From Rhyacophila brunnea (taxonomy: Eukaryota > Arthropoda > Insecta > Trichoptera > Rhyacophilidae), in the NCBI GenBank assembly GCA_022495005.1, contig JAGYXB010000825.1, forward strand, positions 3,658,001 to 3,722,000: a stretch of 64,000 nucleotides of DNA. The letters are read 5' to 3'. A model generated the notes under the pieces. That model did not search any database. It saw only the letters and a list, made by a program, of their open reading frames with translations, and was not told where the DNA came from. The translations under genes and the position numbers were made by a program. The first letter of the stretch is position 1. Each line of letters begins with the position of its first letter. Positions 54,803 through 64,000 of the stretch are shown in pieces.

Positions 54803-55164
54803 CATGGCCCCCACATCCTGAAGCGGGCCCCAATGCTAGGCTCTTTATCGGGCCCCCTACCTATCGCCAAGGTTAAAGGCAGTTGTGACGCTCTACAGTA
54901 GCGTTTTCCAAATGGCGTTCACGGTATTAAGATAGGTATTTAGTGTATTTTTGAAACTTACTTTCACTTGAATTATCTATGGAGTTATCAAGTAATGACG
55001 CAATTATAAATTACATTGCACAACAACATATTTTAAAATATAACCTTCACTAAAGGAAAATAGCGCCGCAGGCGACTTTTTTTACTATTAGAGCAAATTT
55101 GAGATGTGTCTTTATCTCAGTTAATTGGTCGACTCGGTCAGCCCCCCCCTTTGCGTAGGCCATG
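54803..55164 (-). mobile_element. GC-rich TIR element, CATGGCCCCCACA family, copy 3
   Basis: Reverse orientation relative to copies 1 and 2. The left end CATGGCCCCCACATCCTGAA is intact, the right end TTTGCGTAGGCCATG worn. Flanks AAAGGCAT (54795-54802) and GAAGGCAT (55165-55172) match at 7 of 8. CGGGCCCC motifs mark the CTAGCCTGGGGGCCCG repeat at the left side. Confidence 0.8.
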
Positions 55165-55174
55165 GAAGGCATAC

Positions 55175-55364
55175 ATGCTTTTTTTAATAATACAATAAGT
55201 CATGGGGCCCGATAACAGTAGTATAGTTAGTAATATAAAAGTGAATCAATCAAAAAAATAGAGACTGATAAAATCACGTAAATATATTGTGACCTGACTG
55301 GGAATCGAATTCGGAGCCCCCGGATGAAAGGCCAGTGCCATACTCACTGGACTACGAGGACACT
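55175..55364 (-). mobile_element. tRNA-derived SINE S1, copy d
   Basis: Reverse orientation: a T run and ATTAATAATA-like tail at the left, ATATATTGTGACCTGACTGG then GAATCGAATTCGGAGC (box B, reversed), and CACTGGACTACGAGGACAC (head). Diverged from copies a and b. Confidence 0.6.
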
Positions 55365-56221
55365 TCCAAGGCTCACTTATACACTATAATCTATATAATC
55401 ACTCAACACCCTATTCGAATCAAACACAATATGGTAAAATTAATAAATACTTTTTTTAGCGTAGCACAATTTTTAGCCAAATCTGAAATCAGCTGTAACT
55501 GTGTGCCATTTAATTGAAAAATACATGAGATAATATATACACTTTAAATAGTAAAAATATGTGTGGATAACTATTTTATAATGTCTTATAATTAAGTGTC
55601 TACTATATATCACCCTCCATTCGATAACCTTTTAAAAAATAGTAATAAGTTTTCATAAAAGTAGCAAAAAAACGACAATTATTCCCTTAGCGTTCAAATA
55701 TATATCGCATCTATTGGATACAATACTATCATTTTCCCGACTTCACTGGCCAAAGCCAAGTATACTATCACGGGGTAGTATTTGTGTATTTAATTGAAAG
55801 CAGCAATATGTGAAATTGAAACCCATGCTGGACACAGTCCTGAGACCTTTTGATTAATGAGGGTTTATTTAATGCGAAAATGCGCGGAAGTTATTATTTT
55901 CGGGGATTTATGTATATATATTGGTATTTTGGCAACCCTGCGGGGTCAACGACCCAACCGCCATCTTCGAAAATTTGTGCAAAAACCACCTCTACTTTCT
56001 AACGAATGTTACAATATTTGAATTTGGAACATGCTCATAAAATAATCTATCATTTTTAATGCATAATTCCTCAGAAACAAACCGATTTTTCTAGGATTTC
56101 TTCAAATATGTAGCTACTACGTTTTTATGATTATTCTAAGTTATGTATGTTCAATAATAGATGATCTTTTGTATCATTTATTCAGTTAAAAATAACTTTA
56201 ACATAATGCAGGGAAAGATGT
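55365..56221. other. Unassigned sequence
   Basis: No gene or element recognised. Confidence 0.35.
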
Positions 56222-56856
56222 GGGGCAATAGAGGCACAAGTAGAAAGACATCCTCTCGACCATGCAACATCCATACATGCCTCAATGTTTAAGGCACAGA
56301 AGGCGGCATGGCGAGAGACTTGCCTATGTTAGAAGCGAAGTATTGAATTGTTTGCCTGTCGTTATCTCGGAAAGTAGATATACGACACACATATTTGACA
56401 TTTTTTATATGGAAACCGACCAGGAATCGACAAAAATTTTCGATTGATAGGACCAATATTTAAAAAAAAAAAAAAAAAAAAGCCATCATATCAGCGCCCC
56501 TGCGCTTATTCCACACTTAGCCGCCTCTTACATCAAAACTCGTATCGAATGCAACGTATTGAATACGTCGATGCGACGTCATCGTTATTCACAAAATACA
56601 CGTTGCCAAATAGAGCTCCGCAGATTGGTCGTATGCGACTTTTTATCTTGAAAAAAATATCTACTATTGCAATCGACAGAGTCGAAGACGCCAGGACGCA
56701 TACAAACACATATGAATTGGTCATTCCTACACCGGCTCGCCCATCGCCGCATCCAAGTATCTATACGTTTCGAAGGCTACGCGCGACTGTAGATGTGCGC
56801 GGTCTTCACAAGCAACACTGGATCTCTGTTCTCGGAATGGTTTATTGATGGCTGTG
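56222..56856 (+). other. GC-richer stretch with a 19-base A run and a 134-codon open frame
   Basis: A less AT-rich patch. An A run (about 56461-56479) could be the tail of a retroposed sequence covering ~56222-56479. A frame open from 56444 to 56848 follows: lysines from the A run, then YRMQRIEYVDATSSLF and PTPARPSPHPSIYTFRRLRA. I recognise no domain, and the frame starting inside a homopolymer argues against a real start. Could be a fragment of an unknown element or host exon. Confidence 0.25.
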
Positions 56857-57636
56857 AGGCACACAAGGTGAGTTTAGATGTGAGAGCAGGCTTAGTGATC
56901 TCATTGTATTTTGTTTGAGTAGAAAAGTTTACGCGCGGGCGATCGCCCTACCACTTTATGTAGACTTTGCGCATCAAGAGTTACTAATTTGATTCGACCG
57001 TTCCAGGATAGAGAAATTTGGTGGAACTTGACATCAACCGTCGATTGAAGATACTCGTAGCACCAAACGAAGAAGAAGGAGTAATCTTTTTTTAGTTTTT
57101 CTTTCATTGTTATTACTATTACATTGTGAAAACTAAATAATATCCTTAGGTAAACACTGTTTCTGCAACATCCTTGAATAATTAGTATCGTAAGTCAAAC
57201 TGAGTTTAAAGTCTAATTTGTATGCATACTGCAAGGTTTACACTGTTATTTTGGATGATATTCGTGTACAATTATTATTACTCTGGTTCTATGTGATTTA
57301 TAGGGCGTTGTAAATCATAATTTTCAGATAGTCGTAACTCGATAAATATGTATGGACACGGAGTAACTAAAAGAGAGTCCGACGGATGTATCGGGTCGTG
57401 TGAACAATAATATTATAAAGTTGTTAAGCTTGCATTTTAATAATATCACTTATTAATATATCAAAATAATTACGTTTATGACATCATACTATCATGGAAG
57501 AAAGATTACAGTCTCAGGTCCGATCTAGGGCAATTGTGGGCGATTTATTTGGGCGGTAGATTAAACTTGAAAATTAAATGTAATAGAATTCTGTGGAATA
57601 ACTAAGAAAGATTTTTGATTATAATATACTAAAGAA
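56857..57636. other. Unassigned sequence
   Basis: No gene recognised. Confidence 0.35.
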
Positions 57637-58755
57637 CGGTGGTCCCCAACCCCCATAAAATGGTACCGGGCCTCCCAAGGAACATTAAATTATTTCCATT
57701 TTATTTACTGTGGTGTATTTCTCTCAGGTTTGTGCGACTTTTCATCGACCACAGGTTAACCGGAAGCTGAGAGATGTCACCTTAAGTCGCACCAATACCG
57801 CGTATGCGCAAAATATCGTGATATCGGGGCAAAAGGTGACGTCTGGAGCTGAGCGGCTGCAAGCGGTAGTGGCGTTATAGCTTTGGCAAAGAGAAGGTGT
57901 GTATTGCTCTTTTCTCTGTTCACCGGTACTTTCTCATGTTTAACAGTGCAGTTGGCAGACAAATTAGCTGCATTTAAAGCCAAACTGGAGTAGTGGGGAC
58001 GGCGCGTGAACAGAGGCATTTTGGACATGTTTCAGACATTAGCGGGGATTTTAGGTGAGACTGAGCCTGAGCATTCATTCTCCCAGTTGGTGTACGATAA
58101 CCTGTATTTGCTTTTAAAAGAGTTCAAGCGCTACTTCCCAACCGTAAAAGACCCACGAACTGGTAAGGAATGGATCCGCGACCCATTTGCCAACAAACCA
58201 GGCGAAAAAAAGGCGATGTCCTGTACAAGAAGAAGATCAACCACTGGAGATTGCAAATGACGGCGGCCTTCAAACTACGTTCGAAACAACAACTCTGCCG
58301 GTGTTCTGGATTAAAGTCATGGCGGAATACCCTGAGATTACCACCACAGCACTAATCTCTATTGCCCTTTCCGACACGCTATCTGTGTGAGCGGGGTTTT
58401 CTGCAATGACAGCAACCAAAACAAAACAATGAAATAAACTGGACATAAGCAACACACTTCGGGTGTCATTGTCTCCTATTACCCCCAGATGGAACCGTCT
58501 CGTTGCAAAGAAACAAGCTCAGGGTTCTCATTGATTTAGCGTTCTAGTACGTTAAAATGTTAAATCACTTTAGGTATATTAATTTTTTGGTGTAACTGTA
58601 TTTTATTTTGAAGGCATGTTTAAATACAATTAAAATAAAATTATTAAATCAAAACAATCTAAAATATAAACAATCAACGTCCCCCCCTCAGCGGGCCGTG
58701 GTTAAATTATCAAACGTTGACCGGTCCGTGGCGATAAAAAGGTTGGGGACCACTG
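57637..58755 (+). mobile_element. hAT element, CAGTGGTCCCCAACC family
   Basis: Left end CGGTGGTCCCCAACC, right end (reverse complement) CAGTGGTCCCCAACCTTTTT; flanking 8-mers CTAAAGAA and CTCAAGAC agree at 6 of 8. Subterminal GGTCCGTGG/ACCGGGCC sequence. It carries a transposase pseudogene on the plus strand covering the C-terminal half. Confidence 0.88.
57955..58534 (+). pseudogene. hAT transposase C-terminal half (SCAND3/ZBED5-like)
   Basis: Reads ADKLAAFKAKLE, an in-frame TAG, then NRGILDMFQTLAGILGETEP and LLLKEFKRYFPTVKDPRTGK with EWIRDPFANKPGE. A frameshift near 58205-58220 moves it to EEDQPLEIANDGGLQTTFET, FWIKVMAEYPEITTTALI and, after a TGA, AGFSAMTATKTK, a second stop, then LDISNTLRVSLSPITPRWNR and LVAKKQAQGSH ending in TGA at 58532-58534. 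This order is the C-terminal half of hAT transposases related to the SCAND3/ZBED5 group, including the AGFSAM dimerisation block. Three stops plus a frameshift: dead. Confidence 0.9.
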
Positions 58756-58811
58756 CTCAAGACCACTACTATAAATATGATGAAAAACACATGTAAAATT
58801 CTTATGGATTT

Positions 58812-58869
58812 AAGTTTTGTACTATTTCATTTGAGTCAAAATGGACTCAAATGGAACAGTACAAAACTT
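58812..58869. repeat. Near-perfect 26 bp hairpin
   Basis: Arms AAGTTTTGTACTATTTCATT(TGAGTC) at 58812-58837 and their reverse complement at 58844-58869 (24 of 26 pairs), with a 6-base loop AAAATG. It lies 56 bases beyond the hAT element and matches no other repeat in the window. Confidence 0.85.
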
Positions 58870-59889
58870 TAATCAGTTAGAATTTAAATTCAAATTCCAT
58901 CAAGTATTTTCGGTCGATAGTATTAAGATTTAAAATTAACTCATTGGCCTTTTGGAAGATTCTGTAGAAAATAACATCGTAAAACAAAAACGGCAAATAT
59001 TTTGGTATCTTGCAATGTTAGATATTAATTTTGATTCTCACGGATCTATATAGAAGCTTATAATGTAGAATAATTAATTAGCCTGTACCTTCTACAGGGA
59101 AATCATTTTGATTAGGTATGTATATACTTTTGTTAGACAGTCTTGTTATAATATAAATAATGAATATTTTTTAATAGTTTTTTTATATACCTAATTCATA
59201 CTGAGAAGCAACCGTTTTTGGAGGGGGAAATAATAATATACCTAGAAACCTCGCGCACCTAATACAGTCGGGCCTCACACTTTCTATAAACAACCCTGGC
59301 TAGAGTAAACATAATACCAAAACCGAATGCATGTTGTTAACGTAGATGTGGTAAATAAAAACATATTGGGTATTTTATACATAAATACCACTAAATAATT
59401 TGCCAGAAAATTTTAGTAAATTACAAGAATTTTATTAACATTACTGGATCATCGTTCTATGTATCATTTTTCTGAAGGTATGAACCATAGAGGTATTTAA
59501 TAAAAAGAGGGGCAAGGAATCGGATCTATCATACAAAACTGAATGAAACAGGCGAACAATAGCCGACAACTTACGAGAAATAACGACGCGATAAAAAAAA
59601 ATGCAGGGCATCACGGAGGATTTACTTTGGTCATTATAACGTACCCATATAATATAATGATAACGTGGAAATTTTTCCGCAACTTGATTACCAGCCTGCC
59701 TCACCATAATTTTTCACCATACTTGCCTGCTTCACCATACTTTCATATAACCTGCCGCCCCTAGTATGAACCGTTTTGACGCTAAAAGCTACAACGTTTT
59801 CAGCCGACCTTTTCTCCAGATTTGGTTACAAAGCCTAGAAATGAAAATAACAAATTTTAATATAATTATTATCATTATCACTACAACAG
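58870..59889. other. Unassigned sequence
   Basis: No gene recognised. Three CTTCACCATA-like CTGCCTCACCATA repeats near 59695-59745. Confidence 0.35.
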
Positions 59890-60066
59890 GCCATGGGGTT
59901 CAATGACAGTAGTGGTGTGAAACAATATCGTATTTTAATAATAGAAGAGAAAAAATCACAAACACCCCCAGGCTTTGAGAAAATCTCATAAATATATTGT
60001 GACCTCACCGAAAATCAAACTCGATGGTCGCAGCCAGCGCCTAACGCACTGGACTACGAGAGCCGA
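59890..60066 (-). mobile_element. tRNA-derived SINE S1, copy c
   Basis: Reverse orientation: CCCAGGCTTTGAGAAAATCT and ATATATTGTGACCTCACCG (body), then the worn box B and GCGCCTAACGCACTGGACTA-CGAGAGCC (head). No clear TSD. Confidence 0.65.
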
Positions 60067-60398
60067 CATAACAGATCTGAAAAAGTTAAGGATGTAATGT
60101 GGTTGACTGGTGAAGACAAATGAGAAGTTTTACGAATGCATATGTGGAAATGATGGCAGAAACTAGAATGTCATAATACAGACTATATTCACGCCATGTC
60201 TCCTTAATAGCAAATTAAGATGGTGGTGCTAGTTTTTGATTATCTTCGAATGCAATGCGGTAATCTATTAGCAACCAATAAAGATTTTCCATTTCATATG
60301 CCGTTCAAATTATTACCATTTATTTCAATATAATCATCATTTTCTTTCCACGTTTATAGTTTAAAGCTTATAGTTTCTTGTCACGGCCTGACTATTAA
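60067..60398. other. Unassigned sequence
   Basis: No element recognised. Confidence 0.35.
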
Positions 60399-60751
60399 AT
60401 ACTGCCCTTCTAAGGAAGAAGGCAGTAACTGACTCTTACACACTTTCGAGATAAATGACATAATGTTTTTTTTCCAAATTTTAGTACTGTTAATTAATAA
60501 AAAACGGTGGTATTTTTAATTAGTAGGGTGTTAAAATACAAAAAAAAATAAACAAGCAGTAACTGCAATAAATAGGTGCAATTACTGTCTTTTTCCTAAG
60601 CAATGTGTATTATTTTAGCAGATATCCTTTTTTTCACTAAGGATTTTAACGGTATTTTAGTGATAATACTTATTTTAAAGTAAACAGGATAGCATTCATA
60701 ACTCAATTTCACAAATATTGCGTGGGCCTTCTTCATTGGAAGGGCAGTATT
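60399..60751. mobile_element. MITE with ACTGCCCTTC termini
   Basis: Left end ATACTGCCCTTCTAAGGAAG (then AAGGC); right end reverse complements to ATACTGCCCTTCCAATGAAG (then AAGGC). The left terminus is itself a hairpin (ACTGCCCTTC/GAAGGCAGT). No target duplication evident. Confidence 0.6.
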
Positions 60752-61425
60752 GTGGGCATGGGAAGACCGGTTATTCGTCGTTCTTCCGATGACCTGTCAA
60801 AAGATAAAATCGAAGATCGATGTAACTGAACTTTGTAAAAATCTGAATAAAACGACTTATTTATAATATCAACACAAACAAGATTAGCTTTAGACAATTT
60901 TACTGGGGATAATTATTTTCATAGTCTAACCTTTTTTTATGTTAAATGTATAAAATGTTTCTGTTTGAAACAAAGCATTTGGTAGCTGAACACCAGTGTC
61001 TCGCGGAAGGCAATTTGATAAACACTGCAAACTAATTGGTTTCTCTACTTATTTCCGGTGTCCTTTCTTTCCCCGGTCTCCTCTTTCATTCACCAAATAG
61101 GTACTTACTGATAATACGTATGTATTATTCAACAATACTTAGAAATAAAACCAGTGTTATTTCGACTATCTAAACCTGAAGAATGAAAGAGAAAATTTAA
61201 TATTCAAATGCAGTGAACAGTATATTCTTTTCAAAGTGTTCTATTTTATATAAGTGCCTTTATTCAGAATTATATGTTCTAATTTACAGGCAGACATAGG
61301 GAAAAGCTAAAATACATATAAATGACTGACGCCAGGCAACTGACTCTCCATGCTAAGAGAGCTGCAATAATTACACTAAGCATCAGATACTTGTTGTTTT
61401 TATTTAATAAAACGCATTTTTTTTT
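60752..61425. other. Unassigned sequence
   Basis: Nothing recognised. Confidence 0.35.
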
Positions 61426-61500
61426 TAGTACTTATTCCACTTTTAATCAAGAGATTAGGACCGGTTTCGTCCGCCTCAGAAGGACATATTCAACTGAATA
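61426..61500 (+). repeat. Single arm of the GACCGGTTTCGT foldback family
   Basis: TTATTCCACTTTTAATCAAG, AGATTAGGACCGGTTTCGTC and CGCCTCAGAAGGACAT match an arm of the 41475-41850 element. No inverted partner follows. Confidence 0.6.
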
Positions 61501-61669
61501 CATTTTTTTAAAACAATGTTTATCAAACAAAATCCAAAGCGATAGAAATAATATAACAATAGGTACATAAATAATTATCCGTCCAATAATACCTTCCCAA
61601 TAACAAAATAAAAGAAACATCAGATACTTACCTACATTTTGGGCGCTCTTGAAATCAAGTCATAACCAG

Positions 61670-61914
61670 CAGTTGGCGGCCAAAAGTTGGTCAGTCGATA
61701 ATTTAGGTATTTAGAATTAACAACGGAGTATGTGCCCATATATAAATATGTATGCTAGAAAAAAAATTCGAGGCGAACATGCATATAAAGCAATGCGATA
61801 TCAGCATTATGCCTAATTTAGAGGGCATGTCAAACTTCAAATTGTAATTACTCCATTATTATGGATATTATCATATTTGATTTCAAGACTAAACTTGCCA
61901 ACTTTCGGCAGTAA
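61670..61914. mobile_element. MITE with AAAGTTGG termini (copy also at 1777)
   Basis: Left end GGCGGCCAAAAGTTGGTCAG; right end reverse complements to TTACTGCCGAAAGTTGGCAA. Interior shared with 1777-1965 (AATTTAGGTATTTAGAATTA, GAGGGCATGTCAAACTTCAA). TSD unclear. Confidence 0.6.
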
Positions 61915-63137
61915 CCCCACAATATAAAGTTTTATTTTTTATGTTTAAACTATCTCGATGGCCTATAACCACCTGCCAAGAGTATATTCATCAGGTTTGA
62001 TAGCTTTGATTTGTATTATATATTGTTATGTTCAAAATGAACATAACTAACATTCATACCTCTGGCAACCCCGACGAATATTTATGGTAACGTCGATGGA
62101 GCAACGCGATTAATAACAGATGTCGCTGTTGGACTTTCCGGCCGCAACGGACGTCGCGAGGTGTGAAAGAAGCAACAGGGCTTTTTGATTATGTCTGTCA
62201 TCCAGTATAGTCGTGCTCTGCTTTGGTTTTACCCAACATTTATAATGGACGTTACTTAAAGGAGCACGATTGCAGCCGCAGTGCTGGAAGCCTCTGTGTC
62301 GTTCCATTTTGGTATTTTAAAACTATTATTATTTGTTTCACTACTCTTTCAATGTTTCTTTTCTAACTTAGCTGCTCGTATTTCTTTTAGTAATTCCAAA
62401 TTTAAATATCGAACCGCTTAATAACCTTTTAATGTAATTCTAATTCCTTGCTTTGACGAAAATATAGTTTCTGTCAAGTATATAAATTGATCTTTTATTT
62501 ATTGTTCCAGCTTTATTCCACACTGTTATAAAATTATTATCTTTCACGGTTTCAAGATCGTGTGGCGCCCAGAACATTAATATTCACATCTTTAACCATA
62601 GATTGCACGTGCCTTCAGCCGTGTAATGCCTTCTTGTATTCTAATTTAATTTTACAGTTGTCAGTTGCGAGGTTACGGAAGTAATTATTGTTCAGCTTGA
62701 AAAGGATGCAGGTAATCCATGGCCCTTCCTTGTTTGCCTATGTCTCATGCTCTACTCTTCGCTTTACACTTTACTCTATTCTAAATCCCATCTAGAGACT
62801 ATTTCTCTTTTATTTTGTAGTTGTGACGATAAGGATCACAACTACAAAATATTAATATATCAATATTTTTATTAATTATTCGTGCTTTTTTCTCTCATTG
62901 TATAAATTTAAACTCAGTCAAAGCACACTTAAGTGCAAGGCGATCTCGATCTTGGATAACTGCTCCTGAGACATTCACAGGCGTAAAAAAACTGATGATG
63001 CTTCATACTTAAACGTAGGACTTTTTGATACATTAGATTAAGACCATGTGAAGTGTTATAATCTTCAGGTTGTGATTGTGTCAATGTTCAAATAAATACC
63101 CTTCTCTTCTACAAGTCTTGATTATTCGATTGTTTGA
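61915..63137. other. Unassigned sequence
   Basis: No gene recognised over ~1.2 kb; only simple AT-rich sequence and short chance frames. Confidence 0.35.
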
Positions 63138-63778
63138 AGCAGACTTGAGAGTGGGTCTATGGTTTGGGCACCGCATCAGTTGAAGTATGGCCTCATGGTG
63201 GAGAGGGTTCAGAAGAAATTCTTGAGACTCCTTTATTTGAGGTTGTACGGATACTATCCGTGGCTTTATCCAACTGACTTTCTCTTAGGCATGCTTACAT
63301 ACTGCAGTTTGCAATTTAGAAGAAATCTTTATTTAGCTATGTATTTTTTTCGACTTATACAAGGTATAAATGAGAACTCTGCCATTCTGGGTGTTGACCT
63401 GTGTGTCCCTGATAACTATCTTAGAAATAGAGAACATCAGTTGTTTATTCTCCCAAGGTGCAGAACCAACCTGCCACTGGTAATGCCAATTGGGAGGGCG
63501 ATAGCTATGTTCAAAAAAATTGCTTCGGGTGTTGATATATTCCACCTACGTGAGATGAGTATAGGTGGACGTTATTTTGTAAATTTTTAAAATAGGGTCT
63601 GCTTAACTCATCCGGTGTATTTCCATGTACCTATATAATTAATATTTTTGTATGTACATATTTCTACTGTTTAATAACATACTATCTATCTCTTTTTATG
63701 TCATGTTGTGAACGTCTTAAACTTATAATTTGTAATGTCCACAATATGTAAAAATAAATAAATTGAATTGAATTGAAT
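63138..63778 (+). pseudogene. Jockey-like LINE, C-terminal fragment and 3' end
   Basis: Starts in frame SRLESGSMVWAPHQ, the (L/R)LEYGS-x-VW block just after the RT domain, then RVQKKFLRLLYLRLYGYYP, YPTDFLLGMLTYCSLQFRRN, VPDNYLRNREHQLFILPRCR and MPIGRAIAMFKKIASGVDIF, ending at a stop at 63590. A 3' UTR of ~170 bases ends AAATAAATAAA plus (TTGAA)n, a tail style of this LINE group. The 151 or so codons are free of stops, so this is the best-preserved fragment of the group (others at 498 and 42640), though 5' truncated. Confidence 0.78.
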
Positions 63779-63824
63779 TATTGGACTACTCTAGTCTCCT
63801 GACCACGCCACGTCACGGAGCATG

Positions 63825-64000
63825 CAGCGCTCGAAATAGAAAATGTATGTTTTATAAAAATAGGTGTATTTGATTTTGTGTTATATGGCCAAGTAAGCTT
63901 AGACGGTTAAATTATTTTTTTCTCAGGACGGAGCGATAATCTCGGGGATCTAATGAACCGAAACTGCGCTCCGGTACGCTTCGATCCATTTCGAGCCCTG
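63825..64000 (-). mobile_element. hAT-type MITE, CAGGGCTCGAAAT family, copy 2 (ends on the last base)
   Basis: Begins CAGCGCTCGAAATAGAAAA and ends CGATCCATTTCGAGCCCTG exactly at 64000, the reverse orientation of the 24774 copy. GCGCTCCGG lies just inside the right end. The left flank is GGAGCATG (63817-63824); its expected duplicate would be just outside the window. Confidence 0.88.

Overview
The window reads as a stretch of insect nuclear genome. It is AT-rich, has no operon-like gene packing, carries short (GGTTA)n/TTAGG-type tracts, and is crowded with eukaryotic transposons. A hemipteran source would fit, but this is a weak inference from composition and repeat types. I found no host protein-coding gene, rRNA, intact tRNA or CRISPR array. 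Every coding segment I could recognise belongs to a transposable element, and most are visibly broken.

Layout. 0-8.7 kb: a LINE C-terminal fragment; a 1.3 kb hAT-like element holding a smaller GC-rich one; a 781 bp TTAA-flanked foldback MITE; and a LINE RNase H region split by a palindrome-rich MITE. 9-17 kb: several hAT-type elements, one inserted inside another, LINE 3' fragments and a young tRNA-derived SINE. 17-25 kb: a Harbinger remnant, then the largest element, a 5'-truncated R1/LOA-like non-LTR retrotransposon on the minus strand (ORF1 with zinc knuckles, then ORF2 with endonuclease, reverse transcriptase, RNase H and CCHC tail) whose poly(A) end abuts TTAGG-type sequence. 25-36.5 kb: hAT and other TIR elements, a SINE interrupted by a GC-rich element, a diverged tandem duplication, and a LINE fragment bounded by a 56 bp direct repeat inside a tRNA-like repeat. 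37-50 kb: LINE fragments, a second TTAA MITE, a foldback repeat, a hAT with a decayed transposase, a SINE and a TA-flanked MITE. 50-64 kb: a pogo/Tigger-like element, a Helentron-like insertion splitting a tandem repeat, more hAT elements (one with a readable transposase pseudogene), a MITE pair and a jockey-like LINE 3' end. A 176 bp MITE ends exactly on the last base.

How the parts relate. This is a nested insertion record. Several elements have target-site duplications readable by eye (8 bp for hAT-like, TTAA, TA, 10-12 bp for SINEs), which fixes their boundaries and some insertion orders. Five copies of one ~470 bp repeat and three SINE families recur across the window. Family names rest on motif recognition, TIRs and TSD lengths, not on database searches. 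I saw no host-useful system; the most novel material is the set of small non-autonomous families and their nesting.
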